From assembly GCA_020073185.1 (NCBI GenBank), contig JAIQFT010000016.1, positions 20,831-84,830 of the forward strand: a DNA stretch of 64,000 nucleotides. Direction: 5' to 3'. The stretch comes from Terriglobia bacterium (GTDB lineage Bacteria; Acidobacteriota; Terriglobia; Terriglobales; Acidobacteriaceae). The notes under the pieces are model-generated. The model saw nothing but the letters and a program-made list of their open reading frames with translations, was not told the origin of the DNA and made no database searches. The translations under genes and the position numbers were made by a program. Of this stretch, positions 47,031 to 57,724 are shown one piece after another (position 1 is the first letter of the stretch; every line of letters begins with the position of its first letter).

Positions 47031-48510
47031 ATGAATAAGACTCTACTCTGGAAATCCATCTTCATCGTTGCCGTGCTGCTGGTCTTTCTCTTCGGCATTG
47101 TCGGGCTACCGGGCGGGTTCAGTGGCCCCGCCCTGAAGACCGCCGTTCTGGAGCGCATTCACCTCGGACTCGATCTGAAGGGCGGAACCCACCTCATCCT
47201 GCAGGTGATGGTCAACGACGCGGTCAACGCCGATAGCGACCGCGCCATCGAGCGGCTGAAGGATAGCCTGAAGAAAAAGGGCATCGCTTACTCCGACCTC
47301 ACCAAGCCGGACCCGCAGAACGCTCCCGACCGCATCGCCATCAAGGGCGTGCCGCCGGAGTCGGCCGCCGACCTGCGTGACATTGTCAGCAACCAGTTAC
47401 CGGAATACGATCTCTCTTCCGGCGCGGAAAATTCCTGGACGCTGGCCATGAAGGCGCAATCGCTCACCGAGCTGAAGAATCGTTCCGTCGCGCAGGCGAT
47501 CGAGACCATCCGCAACCGCATTGACCAGCTCGGCGTCAGCGAGCCGGTGATCGAGGAGCACGGACTCGGCCAGTACCAGATCCTGGTGCAGCTGCCGGGT
47601 GTCGACGATCCCGCGCGCGTCAAGCAGATCATGCAGTCCACCGCCATGCTGGAAATCCGCCAGTCGCTGGCCGGACCCTTCCCCAGCGAGCAGGACGCGC
47701 TGGCCTCCAAGAACGGCATCCTGCCTCCCGACTCGGTGCTGATGCAGGGCCGCTCCATCGGCGCCCGCAGCAGTGATCCGACGCAGTCGGCCTGGTACAT
47801 CATTACGCGCGCCTCGGCCGTTACCGGGCGCGATTTGCGCAGCGCGGAGCCCACCCGCGACGAGAACAACCGTCCCGCCGTCCGTTTCCTGCTGACCGGC
47901 GAAGGCGGACGCCGTTTCGCCAGCTTCACCGGCAGCCACGTCGGGGAGCAATTGGCCGTCGTGCTGGATAACAAGGTCCAGGAAGTAGCCACCATTCAGG
48001 AACAGATTCACGATGAAGGCCGCATCACCGGCGCCTTCACCGAGGAGCAGGCCAAGGACCTGGCCATGGTGCTGCGTTCCGGCGCGCTGCCCGCTGGCAT
48101 CCGTTATCTCGAAGTTCAATTTGCTCATCCTGCTCGGATTCCTCGGCTTTAGCGGGGCCACGCTTACCCTGCCCGGCATCGCCGGCGTGATTCTGACGGT
48201 CGGCATGGGCGTGGATTCCAACGTGCTGATTTTCGAACGCATCCGCGAGGAGCTGCGCAACGGCAAGACCGCGCCTTCGGCGGTGGAACAGGGCTTCGGC
48301 CGCGCCTGGATCACCATCGTGGACACTCACGTCACGACCATTGTCTCGGCGTTCATCCTGTTTATCTTCGGCACCGGGCCGGTGAAGGGATTCGCGGTGA
48401 CGCTGACCTTCGGCCTGCTGGCCAACCTATTCACTGCCGTGTTCGTGTCGCGGGTGATCTTCGACGCGCATCTCAACAACCTGAAGCGCGGCGAGGTGCT
48501 GAGCATTTAG
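47031..48510 (+). pseudogene. secD: protein translocase subunit SecD, internally deleted and frameshifted
   Basis: The frame from ATG 47031 encodes SecD from the first helix (FIVAVLLVFLFGIVGLPGG) through the periplasmic domains (LGLDLKGGTHLILQV, then VLRSGALPAGIRYLE). It then leaves SecD at about 48113 and stops at 48152 after non-homologous residues. A second frame picks up at 48115 with FNLLILLGFLGFSGATLTLP and runs through GVILTVGMGVDSNVLIFERI to the SecD C-terminus at 48510. Family members have about 45 more residues here, covering the next transmembrane segments. A deletion plus frameshift is therefore present. Because SecD is important for export, an assembly error or a second intact copy should be considered. 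Confidence 0.85.
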
Positions 48511-48610
48511 TCGACGGTCTGCGGTCGACGGCTGACGGCCTCGATCGCGGCCCGAATGAAACTTGAATTTTGCAGATTGGGCCGTCGACCGTGGACCGTC
48601 GACCGCCGAC
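48510..48610. repeat. inverted stutter repeat (GTCGACGG / CCGTCGAC type)
   Basis: GTCGACGGTCTGCGGTCGAC and GGCTGACGGCC on the left (48510-48540) are mirrored by GGCCGTCGACCGTGGACCG and GTCGACCGCCGAC on the right (48590-48610). It fills the secD-secF gap and starts within the secD stop codon. Confidence 0.75.
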
Positions 48611-48620
48611 AAGGGAAACA

Positions 48621-49829
48621 ATGGAGTTCTTTCGCAACCCGAACATACATTTCCTGAAGTACAAGTGGTACTTCCTCGCTTTTTCTTTGATCTTCAGCGT
48701 GGCCGGCGTGCTCAGCATGACCTTCTGGCACGGCGTCCCGCTGGGCGTGGACTTCCGCGGCGGCACCTTGGTGTACGTGAAATTCACCCACCCGCCGGAC
48801 AATAACCAGATCCGCGCCGAACTGGACCGCACCGGCTTGAAAAATGCCCGCATCCAGCGCATCGGCGAGCTTGCCACCAACGAGGTTCTGATCGCCCTCG
48901 ACATCAAGGAGACCAGCGAAGCGGCGCTCGACCAGGGCAAGAACCAGATCATCAACGCCCTGCAACCGCCCAATCCGCCCGCCGGCAAGCAGGACCTGAA
49001 CAACGCCGGCAGCCAGAGTATCCAGGACTATTTGATGTCGAAGGACCCGCTGCACCTGGGCACCGACGCCGCCCAGCGCTACGCGGCACTGGCCCAGCAG
49101 ATCCTGCAAGTCCGCAACAAGGATCGCGGCGGCGCCATCGCTTCCCTTGACGATCTCAGCCGCGCCGGCATTCCCGCGCCCGTCGTCCAGTCCCTGAACG
49201 AAGGCTTCTTTACCTCCGACTTCGGCGTGCGCAACGTCGAAATCGTCGGTCCGCAGGTCGGAAAGCAGCTCCAGACCCAGGCCAAGCTGGCGATCCTGTA
49301 CTCGCTGGCGGGCATGCTGGTTTACCTGTGGTTTCGCTTCGAGCTGATTTACGGCGTCGCCGCCGTGGTCGCCTGCTTCCACGACACGCTGATCACGGTC
49401 GGCGCCTTCTCCTTGTTGGGCAAGGAAATCTCCCTCACCGTCATCGCCGCCATCCTTACCCTGGTGGGATATTCGATGAACGATACCATCGTGGTATTTG
49501 ACCGAATCCGGGAGAATGTTAAACTGCTCCGCCGCGAATCGCTGGCCGAGATCGTAGACCGCAGCATCAACCAGACGCTGAGCCGGACGGTGCTGACCTC
49601 CGGTTTAACTTTTCTGACGGTGCTCTCGCTCTACCTGTTCGGCGGCGAAGTGCTCCATGGTTTTAGCTTGGCCCTGGTCATTGGCATCATCATCGGGACG
49701 TATTCCTCGATTTTCATCGCGTCCCCCATGTTGGTGGCGTACCAGGATTGGCGTTTGCGAAGGGCGCGCGGATTGGCGGCGCCGGTGCCTGTCCCGGCGC
49801 AGCAACGCCGCGAAAAGGTCCGCAGTTAG
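48621..49829 (+). CDS. secF: protein translocase subunit SecF
   Basis: A 402-residue inner-membrane protein that, with SecD, uses the proton gradient to pull exported proteins through. ATG 48621 gives MEFFRNPNIHFLKYKWYF, close to the family start. The first helix precedes GVDFRGGTLVYVKF; five C-terminal helices include AILTLVGYSMNDTIVVFDRI and SRTVLTSGLTFLTVL. The periplasmic region is longer than in E. coli SecF (about 323 residues), with an extra segment at about residues 110-190. The gene itself is intact, unlike secD. Confidence 0.93.
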   Translation: MEFFRNPNIHFLKYKWYFLAFSLIFSVAGVLSMTFWHGVPLGVDFRGGTLVYVKFTHPPDNNQIRAELDRTGLKNARIQRIGELATNEVLIALDIKETSEAALDQGKNQIINALQPPNPPAGKQDLNNAGSQSIQDYLMSKDPLHLGTDAAQRYAALAQQILQVRNKDRGGAIASLDDLSRAGIPAPVVQSLNEGFFTSDFGVRNVEIVGPQVGKQLQTQAKLAILYSLAGMLVYLWFRFELIYGVAAVVACFHDTLITVGAFSLLGKEISLTVIAAILTLVGYSMNDTIVVFDRIRENVKLLRRESLAEIVDRSINQTLSRTVLTSGLTFLTVLSLYLFGGEVLHGFSLALVIGIIIGTYSSIFIASPMLVAYQDWRLRRARGLAAPVPVPAQQRREKVRS

Positions 49830-49977
49830 TATTGAATTTCTGTGCGGCTTTAGCCGCCTAAGCTTTTCGGCCATCGACCATCGACTGCATGGCAGTTCTG
49901 GTCCAGAAGAAGTGGGAGCAAAACTCGGGGGTCCGGTGTCTAAACTTACGCAAGCAGAAAATACCGGAGAATAGGCC

Positions 49978-50715
49978 ATGTTTGAAGACAGCCTTATCGA
50001 ATCGGGACGGAGGCTGAAGAGCAAGCGGGGGGCGACTACACTCCTGTCGTTCGTGCTGCAAGCTCTTCTGCTGGGAATCCTGGTCCTGATTCCTCTGATC
50101 TATACCGAAGCGCTGCCCAAGCAGCAATTGATGACGTTTCTGGTAGCGCCTCCTCCGCCTCCACCTCCGCCTCCGCCGGCTGCGATGGCGGTCAAGGTCG
50201 TCAAGCAGGTGGTCAGTGAAATCGCCAATGGCCAGTTGCGCACCCCGACCAAGATCCCTGAGAAAGTGCAGATGATCAAGGAAGAGGAAGCCCCGCCTCC
50301 GGTTTCCGGCATCGGTGGCGTTGTGGGCGGCGTCCCGGGCGGTGTCCCGGGTGGGTCGATGGGTGGCGTGATTGGCGGCATCATCGGCTCCACCCCGGTG
50401 GCGGTGCCCAAGGCGGCGACACCGGTGCGGGTGCGAGTGTCGCAGGGGGTGTCGCAAGGTTTGCTCATCCACCAGGTTAAGCCGGCTTATCCGCCGCTGG
50501 CGCGACAGGCCAGAATCCAGGGTTCGGTGGTGCTGCAGGCCGTCATCGCCAAGGACGGCACCATCCAGGGCTTGCATGTCGTTAGCGGCCACCCCATGCT
50601 GACTACGGCGGCGGTGGATGCCGTCAAGCAGTGGCGCTACAAGCCCTACTTCTTGAATGGCGAGCCGGTTGAGGTGGAGACGCAGATCACGGTGAATTTC
50701 ACCCTAGCCGGTTGA
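49978..50715 (+). CDS. tonB: TonB-family energy transducer
   Basis: A 245-residue protein: cytosolic N-terminus, one helix (VLQALLLGILVLIPLIY, about residues 28-44), a run of about ten prolines (APPPPPPPPPPAAM), a Gly/Val-rich linker (GGVVGGVPGGVPGG) and a C-terminal TonB domain (LIHQVKPAYPPLARQARIQG, then AVDAVKQWRYKPY). It carries proton-motive energy from ExbBD to outer-membrane receptors. It heads the cluster with one exbB and two exbD genes. Confidence 0.92.
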   Translation: MFEDSLIESGRRLKSKRGATTLLSFVLQALLLGILVLIPLIYTEALPKQQLMTFLVAPPPPPPPPPPAAMAVKVVKQVVSEIANGQLRTPTKIPEKVQMIKEEEAPPPVSGIGGVVGGVPGGVPGGSMGGVIGGIIGSTPVAVPKAATPVRVRVSQGVSQGLLIHQVKPAYPPLARQARIQGSVVLQAVIAKDGTIQGLHVVSGHPMLTTAAVDAVKQWRYKPYFLNGEPVEVETQITVNFTLAG

Positions 50716-50922
50716 TCCGGTTTTCTCTCTGCGCCGAGCAACGAGATCGGGGCCGCGCCACCTTGGCCGGCCCACTTGCGCGGGGATCGTGGCCGCCCCC
50801 AGCTTCGCCGGCAGGCGACGGCGTAGCTTGGAGGCAGCGGGACGCTGAGCGTCCTACCCCCACTCCCCGGGTTGGTTCGCAATCGCGCCTGATCAGCAGT
50901 TCTGAGGAGGAATAAGCAACTC

Positions 50923-51675
50923 ATGCTCGTAGCACTGGCAACTCTCTTTTACACACACGTGCCCACCATCGCGCTGGCCATCTTCCAGGAGGGCGAGATT
51001 TCCTGGGACCCCATCTCGCTGTGGAAGCAGATGGGACTGCTGGCGAAAATCGTGGTCATTATCCTGTTCATCATGTCCGGCTGGTCCATCGGCGTGATGA
51101 TCGACCGCTGGATGGCGTTCAGCGCCGCCCGCAAGCAGTCGCGCGCATTCGCTCCCGCGGTTGCCGGCGCCCTGCGCGAAGGCAAGATTGACGAAGCCAT
51201 CCGCGTCGCCGAGCGTAACAAAAAGAGCCACCTGGCCAAGGTGGTCACTGCTGGCCTGCAGGAATTCAAGGCGCACGGAGAATCCACCGAGATTCCCGGC
51301 GAGCAGATTGAAGCCAGCAAGCGTGCCCTGGAGCGTGCCGAAGCGATCGTTCACGCCGAACTCAAGCGCGGTCTGGGCGGGCTGGCCACCATCGGCGCCA
51401 CCTCACCCTTCGTCGGCCTGTTCGGCACCGTGGTCGGCATCATCAACGCCTTTAAGGGCATCCAGTCGCAGAAGGCGACCGGTCTGGGCGCTGTCGCCGG
51501 CGGTATTTCGGAAGCGCTGGTCACGACCGCCATCGGGCTGTTTGTCGCCATCCCCGCGGTGATGATGTACAACTACCTGTCCGGCCGCGTGGAGGCGTTT
51601 GACGTGGAGATGGATAACTCCTCCAGCGAGCTGGTGGACTATTTCCTGAAGCGCCGCAACGCCGCCCGCCGCTAA
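50923..51675 (+). CDS. exbB: MotA/TolQ/ExbB proton-channel protein
   Basis: A 250-residue inner-membrane protein with three helices: the first at about residues 40-58 (KIVVIILFIMSGWSIGVMI), the others around LATIGATSPFVGLFGTVVGI and EALVTTAIGLFVAIPAVMMY. The Thr and Gly-rich pattern in the last two is typical of the ExbB pore. GAGGAGG precedes the ATG. It lies 207 bases after tonB and before two exbD genes. Confidence 0.92.
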   Translation: MLVALATLFYTHVPTIALAIFQEGEISWDPISLWKQMGLLAKIVVIILFIMSGWSIGVMIDRWMAFSAARKQSRAFAPAVAGALREGKIDEAIRVAERNKKSHLAKVVTAGLQEFKAHGESTEIPGEQIEASKRALERAEAIVHAELKRGLGGLATIGATSPFVGLFGTVVGIINAFKGIQSQKATGLGAVAGGISEALVTTAIGLFVAIPAVMMYNYLSGRVEAFDVEMDNSSSELVDYFLKRRNAARR

Positions 51676-51678
51676 CCG

Positions 51679-51700
51679 GGGTGGCGCAGGGCTTTAACGA
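51679..51700. repeat. half-copy of the GGGTGGCGCAGGGCTT dispersed repeat
   Basis: GGGGTGGCGCAGGGCTTTAA repeats the left end of the element at 2572-2690. It lies between exbB and the first exbD. Confidence 0.6.
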
Positions 51701-51842
51701 AGTACGTGGTTCGATGCGAGCATAGTTGCTTGTCCCTCCTCGCGGTTGCTCCACCCATCCGCCTGCTTTTGGCGGAGGGCGGGCGACAGGGGGGAGGGAC
51801 AAACGACCTTCGCTTCGGGAGATCGCGCAGGAGACTCACGTT

Positions 51843-52316
51843 ATGGCAATCGCAAAAAAAGCAATGGCGGTCAACTCCACCATCAATGTCACCCCCATGG
51901 TGGACGTGATGCTGGTGCTGCTGATCATTTTCATGGTGATTACGCCCATGTTGCAGCACGGTGTCAGCGTTGATCTGGCTAAGACCAACAACCCGGTGCA
52001 GATGCCGGATGCTGACAAGGAAGACGCACTCCTGGTCGCCGTCACCCGCGACGGCAAGGTCTTCTTTGGTAGCGACCAGATCTCGCCCGACCAGCTTACC
52101 AACAAGATCAAGGACAAGCTGGTCAGCCGTGTCGACAAGCGTGTCTTTATCAAGGCCGATGCGCGCACCAAGTATGGCAATGTGGTGGAAGTTGTGGACA
52201 ACGTCCGCGCCGCCGGGGTGGACCAGTTGGGTCTGCTCACCGAGCAGCGCAAGATGGGCGCTCCCGCTCCGCCGCCGAGCGCGCCGGCCGCAGCCGCTCC
52301 CACCGGCGGCCAATAG
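51843..52316 (+). CDS. exbD: ExbD/TolR biopolymer transport protein, first copy
   Basis: A 157-residue protein from ATG 51843, behind CAGGAG. One helix with the essential Asp (INVTPMVDVMLVLLIIFMVI, Asp about 21) and a periplasmic domain with KRVFIKADARTKYGNVVEVV, then an Ala/Pro tail. It partners ExbB in harvesting the proton gradient. The in-frame open sequence upstream of 51843 is not family-like. Confidence 0.9.
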   Translation: MAIAKKAMAVNSTINVTPMVDVMLVLLIIFMVITPMLQHGVSVDLAKTNNPVQMPDADKEDALLVAVTRDGKVFFGSDQISPDQLTNKIKDKLVSRVDKRVFIKADARTKYGNVVEVVDNVRAAGVDQLGLLTEQRKMGAPAPPPSAPAAAAPTGGQ

Positions 52317-52432
52317 GAATTTATTGCGCCGGGTTGTAGGCGCCGTTTCAGTCTGCCCTTTTCGCAGTTCGGGTCAACTGAAACTGAAACTCGAAACTGA
52401 GACTGTTCTTCGATTTTAGAGAGGATTTCTTT

Positions 52433-52870
52433 ATGTCAATGGCAGTTGGAGGACCGGGAAGCGGTCCCTCGGCAGACATGAACGTCACCCCGCTGATCGA
52501 CGTCCTGCTGGTGCTGCTGATCATTTTCATGGTCATCACCCCGCTGACGCCCAAGGGGCTGGACGCGCTTGTCCCGCAGCCGCCCAAGGACCAGAAGGCG
52601 CAGCCGCCGTCCACCGACCGCACCGTGGTGGTGCAGGTCATCAAGACCGGGGGACAGCCCGCGCTTAAGATCAACCAGGAAGACGTTACCTGGGACAAGC
52701 TCCAGGGACGGCTGGAAGAAATCTACAAGACCCGCGCCGAGAAGGTGATGTTCGTCAAGGCCGACACCGACCTCGCCTTTGCCGACGTCGCCCAGGTGAT
52801 CGACATCTCGCACTCGGCCGGCGTGGACAAGGTTGGCTTGATCACCGCCAAGATCGAGGCCGGCAACTAG
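52433..52870 (+). CDS. exbD: ExbD/TolR biopolymer transport protein, second copy
   Basis: A 145-residue protein with the same plan as the previous gene: MNVTPLIDVLLVLLIIFMVI (Asp about 24), a linker with PQPPKDQKAQPP, and a periplasmic domain ending DISHSAGVDKVGLITAKIE. GAGAGGA precedes the ATG. Two exbD genes after one exbB are common where a TonB system uses a mixed ExbD dimer. A stutter repeat (AACTGAAACTGAAACTCGAAA) sits just upstream, 52377-52401. Confidence 0.9.
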   Translation: MSMAVGGPGSGPSADMNVTPLIDVLLVLLIIFMVITPLTPKGLDALVPQPPKDQKAQPPSTDRTVVVQVIKTGGQPALKINQEDVTWDKLQGRLEEIYKTRAEKVMFVKADTDLAFADVAQVIDISHSAGVDKVGLITAKIEAGN

Positions 52871-53013
52871 TTCTTCCCGGAAGGGCACGGCGGAACCCGT
52901 CCCGAGCTAAGCGAGGGAACCGTGCCGTCCGAGCTTGCAATGACAAAGACGGCTTTAGCCGCGGCGGTCTTTGGCCATCGACCTTCGACCATCGCTTTAT
53001 GGAGAGACCACTG

Positions 53014-53826
53014 ATGAACCGAGGCGCACGAGTACTGGCGTTCGCCGCCATAGTCCTGGCTCTGTTTACGCTCGCCGGCTGCAACAAGCTGCGCGCGCGC
53101 GACCAGCTCAACAAGGGCGTACAGGCATATAAGAACGCAAAATACGAAGAGGCAATCGAGAAGTTCAAGAACGCGGTTGCCCTCGATCCGTCGCTGATTA
53201 ATGCCCGCCTTTATCTTGCCACTGCCTATGCCCAGCAATACATCCCGGGCGCCGACACGCCAGACAATAACCGCATGGCGGAGCAGGCGATCAACGAGTA
53301 CCAGGACGTGCTCAAGATGAAGGCCAACGATCTTAACGCCATCAAGGGCATCGCCTATCTCTACCTGCAGATGAAGAAGTTCGACAAGGCCCAGGAGTAC
53401 TACCGAAAGGTCATCACCGTCGATCCCAACGATCCCGAGGCCTATTACTCCGTCGCCGTGATTGACTGGACCCAAACTTACCAGCCACGCATGGAGCTGA
53501 AGGCCAAGCTCGGCCTCAAGCCCGACCAGGCCATCTCCGACAAGAAGGCCTGCGAAGAGCTCAAGGGCAAGAGCCAGGAAGTCGTCAAGGACGGCATGAC
53601 CATGCTGGAGAAGGCCATTTCTCTTCGGCCCGACTACGACGACGCCATGGCTTACTTGAATCTGATGTGGCGCGAACAGGCCGACATCGAGTGTGGCGAT
53701 CCCAAGGCCCGCGAGGAGGACCTGAAGAAGGCTGACGAATGGGTCAAGAAGACCATGGCTACCAAGGCCGCTAAAGCCGAAAAACAGCAGGGCCCCGGCG
53801 GCATCGTCATGGAGAAGAAAGACTGA
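53014..53826 (+). CDS. TPR-repeat lipoprotein
   Basis: A 270-residue protein from ATG 53014 (GGAGAG upstream). Lipoprotein signal with lipobox LFTLAGCNKL (Cys about 21). TPR units follow: LNKGVQAYKNAKYEEAIEKF, then MKKFDKAQEYYRKVITVDPN and a later HLR-like segment MLEKAISLRPDYDDAM. It would sit on a membrane facing the periplasm, possibly supporting the TonB complex of the preceding genes, with which it is co-directional. Confidence 0.82.
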   Translation: MNRGARVLAFAAIVLALFTLAGCNKLRARDQLNKGVQAYKNAKYEEAIEKFKNAVALDPSLINARLYLATAYAQQYIPGADTPDNNRMAEQAINEYQDVLKMKANDLNAIKGIAYLYLQMKKFDKAQEYYRKVITVDPNDPEAYYSVAVIDWTQTYQPRMELKAKLGLKPDQAISDKKACEELKGKSQEVVKDGMTMLEKAISLRPDYDDAMAYLNLMWREQADIECGDPKAREEDLKKADEWVKKTMATKAAKAEKQQGPGGIVMEKKD

Positions 53827-54013
53827 CGGCCAACATGCCGGCCTTTGGATGAGCCGGCCCTTCGATGACATGTTGGAGCGCGCTCGCTCTGGAGCGCGTT
53901 TATTTCTGCTCGCAATTCGCAACTCGCAACTCATCATTCGCATCTTGCTCTACAATGTTCCACATCTCACTCCGGCGCAGCCTGTGGGAGCGGCGCCCGC
54001 GGAGGTTCCCTGC

Positions 54014-55057
54014 ATGTCAGCTCAAACGCATCCTCTGCCCCAGCCGTCAGCTCAAGCGCAGCCCTCGCCCATGCTGTTCTTTGAAACCATCAACGGCTAC
54101 CAGCGCAGCGCCGCCGTCAAGGCCGCCATTGAGCTGGAGCTGTTCACCGCCATCGGTGAAGGCGCTACCACCCCCGAAGCCATCGCCCTCCGCTGCCAGG
54201 CGTCGGTCCGCGGCGCTCGTATTCTTGCCGACTACCTCACCGTCCTCGGATTCATCGCCAAGCATCACGGCCACTACGCTCTGACTCAGGACTCCGCCGT
54301 CTTCCTCGACCGCCGTTCGCCCGCCTATATCGGCGCCGCCATCGGATTCCTCACCGATGAGCGCCTCAAGGAAAACTTCGACGACCTCACTACATGCGTG
54401 CGCCTGGGCCGCACCGTCGCCGGCGACGAAGGCACCATGTCGCTCCAGAATCCCATCTGGCTGGAGTTCGCCCGCTCCATGGGCAGATTGCAATCCCGCC
54501 CCGCCGAGGAGGTGGCGCAACTGCTCCGCGTAGATGCCGCCTCCAAGCTCAAGGTGCTCGACATCGCCGCCGGCCACGGCATGTATGGCATCACCGTGGC
54601 GCGCCATAACCCGCACGCCGCTGTGGTTGCCGTGGACTGGCCCGGCGTCTTGCTCATTGCCCGCGAGAATGCCGAAGCCGCCGGCATCGCCGATCGCTGG
54701 CGTCCCCTGCCCGGCAGCGTCTTTGAGATCGACCTCGGAACCGGCTACGACCTCGCCCTCGTCACCGGCTTCCTGCACCACTTCGACCCACCGACCAACG
54801 CAGCCCTGCTACGCAAGATCAGGAACTCGCTCGCGCCCCGCGGCCGCGTCGCCATCGTCGAGTTCGTTCTCGACGACGATCGTGTCACTCCGCCGCCCGC
54901 TGCCCTGTTCCCCATGACCATGCTGGTCACAACCCGCTCCGGCGACGCCTACACCTTCGCCGAGTACAGCCAGATGATCGCCAACGCCGGCTTTACTTCG
55001 TGCGAACTGCACGATATCCCCAACAACTTCCAGCGCCTGATCGTGGCCAACGTTTGA
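54014..55057 (+). CDS. SAM-dependent O-methyltransferase (acetylserotonin-OMT-like)
   Basis: A 347-residue protein from ATG 54014 with GGAGG 9-13 bases upstream. N-terminal winged-helix dimerisation domain (about residues 20-100, AAIELELFTAIGEGATTPEA). The catalytic half has the SAM loop VLDIAAGHGMYGITVA (about 182-197), acidic VVAVDWPG, and LVTGFLHHFDP then GRVAIVEFVLDD. Small-molecule O-methyltransferases share this layout; substrate unknown. The rest of the cluster gives no clue. Confidence 0.82.
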   Translation: MSAQTHPLPQPSAQAQPSPMLFFETINGYQRSAAVKAAIELELFTAIGEGATTPEAIALRCQASVRGARILADYLTVLGFIAKHHGHYALTQDSAVFLDRRSPAYIGAAIGFLTDERLKENFDDLTTCVRLGRTVAGDEGTMSLQNPIWLEFARSMGRLQSRPAEEVAQLLRVDAASKLKVLDIAAGHGMYGITVARHNPHAAVVAVDWPGVLLIARENAEAAGIADRWRPLPGSVFEIDLGTGYDLALVTGFLHHFDPPTNAALLRKIRNSLAPRGRVAIVEFVLDDDRVTPPPAALFPMTMLVTTRSGDAYTFAEYSQMIANAGFTSCELHDIPNNFQRLIVANV

Positions 55058-55080
55058 TGTGGCGCGGGCGCCTGATGTGA

Positions 55081-55100
55081 CGCGGGCGCTCTCGCCCGCG
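55081..55100. repeat. GC hairpin (CGCGGGCG-CTCT-CGCCCGCG)
   Basis: Perfect 8-bp arms around CTCT, 24 bases after the methyltransferase stop. A relative (GCGGGTGCCCTCGCCCGCGA) lies at 57501-57520 after the biotin-carrier gene. Likely dispersed repeat with possible terminator role. Confidence 0.7.
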
Positions 55101-55227
55101 AACAAGAAATGCCTACACATCCCGCAGGGCCGGTGCCTGCCGGCAACTGAAAGCAAAGGAAGGTAGGCATCCGCCGCTGCCGACAGACGAAAACCGGCAG
55201 CCTACTCCATCACTCCCGCGCTTGCAT

Positions 55228-55233
55228 TACAAT
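55228..55233 (+). promoter_or_regulatory. -10-like TACAAT box of accC
   Basis: TACAAT, 15 bases before the accC ATG; only a GGGG run lies between. Same arrangement as at tgt and the gene at 9087. Confidence 0.4.
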
Positions 55234-55248
55234 CTCCGGGGCACCCCT

Positions 55249-56790
<1,542 letters not shown>

Positions 56791-56864
56791 GAAATAATAT
56801 GAATTGGGCCGATCAACTCGCGCTTGGCACTTGGCAGGGTAAAGAGAAATTTCCCCAGCGGTTG

Positions 56865-56906
56865 CCCCACCCTTGTCTCGCCCGGGCTTGGCGAGATGGG
56901 GTGGGG
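56865..56906. repeat. long inverted repeat between accC and the biotin-carrier gene
   Basis: CCCCACCC + TCTCGCC on the left, GGCGAGA + GGGTGGGG on the right, with a 7-base loop (CGGGCTT) and small bulges. It would fold in the mRNA between the two genes and may lower or stabilise expression of one of them. Related to the CCCACCCT hairpin at 6183. Confidence 0.7.
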
Positions 56907-56979
56907 ATTTGCATTGCTGCCAAAGGCCAACAGCCACCGACGACCGATAACTGAGAACCGAGAACCGAGAACCGACAAC

Positions 56980-57477
56980 GTGGTTTACGAGATCTCCATC
57001 GACGGCAAGCCCCATAAGCTCGAACTCGAGCGCGAGGGCAATCGCTGGACCTGCCACCTGGACGGCGAGACCATCCGGGCCGACGCCGTCCTGCCCAAGC
57101 ACGACGTCGTTTCCATCATCATCGCCGGCACGCACTACGAGGTGAAGCGCGAGCGCACTGCCACCGACGTGCATTACTGGGTCAAGAATTCCCGCTTCGC
57201 CGTCGAAGTCCGCGATCCGCGCTCGCTGCGCAGCCGCAAAGCCGCCGCCGCCTCGGGTGAAGGCCCGCAAAAGCTGCTCGCGCCCATGCCGGGAAAAGTC
57301 GTGCGCGTCATTCTCGCGGCCGGCAGCGAGGTCGAGGCCGGCCAAGCCGTGCTCGTCGTCGAAGCCATGAAGATGCAGAACGAACTCAAGTCACCCAAGA
57401 AGGGTACCGTCAAGCAGGTGATGGTCGCCGAAGGCGCCTCCGTCACCGCCGGCGAAGTCCTCGCCATCGTGGAATAG
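56980..57477 (+). CDS. accB: biotin carboxyl carrier protein
   Basis: A 165-residue protein. The GTG at 56980 starts VVYEISIDGKPHKLELERE; there is no ATG nearby and upstream sequence is a stutter repeat. The C-terminal biotinyl domain has the biotin-Lys in VVEAMKMQNELKS (Lys about 132), preceded by LLAPMPGKVV. The N-terminal 80 residues resemble the carrier of pyruvate/propionyl-type carboxylases rather than E. coli AccB. It accepts carboxyl from the biotin carboxylase encoded 189 bases upstream. Confidence 0.88.
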   Translation: MVYEISIDGKPHKLELEREGNRWTCHLDGETIRADAVLPKHDVVSIIIAGTHYEVKRERTATDVHYWVKNSRFAVEVRDPRSLRSRKAAAASGEGPQKLLAPMPGKVVRVILAAGSEVEAGQAVLVVEAMKMQNELKSPKKGTVKQVMVAEGASVTAGEVLAIVE

Positions 57478-57600
57478 CCCCGGCCCGCGTGGATGTAATC
57501 GCGGGTGCCCTCGCCCGCGAAATTCGCGCGATGCTAGGGACTTCGAACCGATGCGATCAACACTGACCGCTGACTGCCGCTGGCCACTGACCACTCCCCT

Positions 57601-57666
57601 TTGTCATTCCGAACGGCTTCAGCCGTGAGGAATCTGCTGTTCCTGAAGCCTGAAGCCTGAAGCCTG
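57601..57666. repeat. dispersed repeats (TCATTCCGA...GAGGAATCTGCT; GAAGCCT stutter)
   Basis: TGTCATTCCGAACGGCTTC, AGCCGTGAGGAATCTGCTG, then CCTGAAGCCTGAAGCCTGAAG. The first part recurs inverted at 63638-63693 (CAGATTCCTCGCCGCG ... GGCTCGGAATGACAAC). The stutter uses the same words as the insert in tgt. Confidence 0.65.
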
Positions 57667-57724
57667 TTTTTCCACCACTAATCCACAGTCATTCCGATTG
57701 ATTTCGCGCTGCACTCAGCCCACA

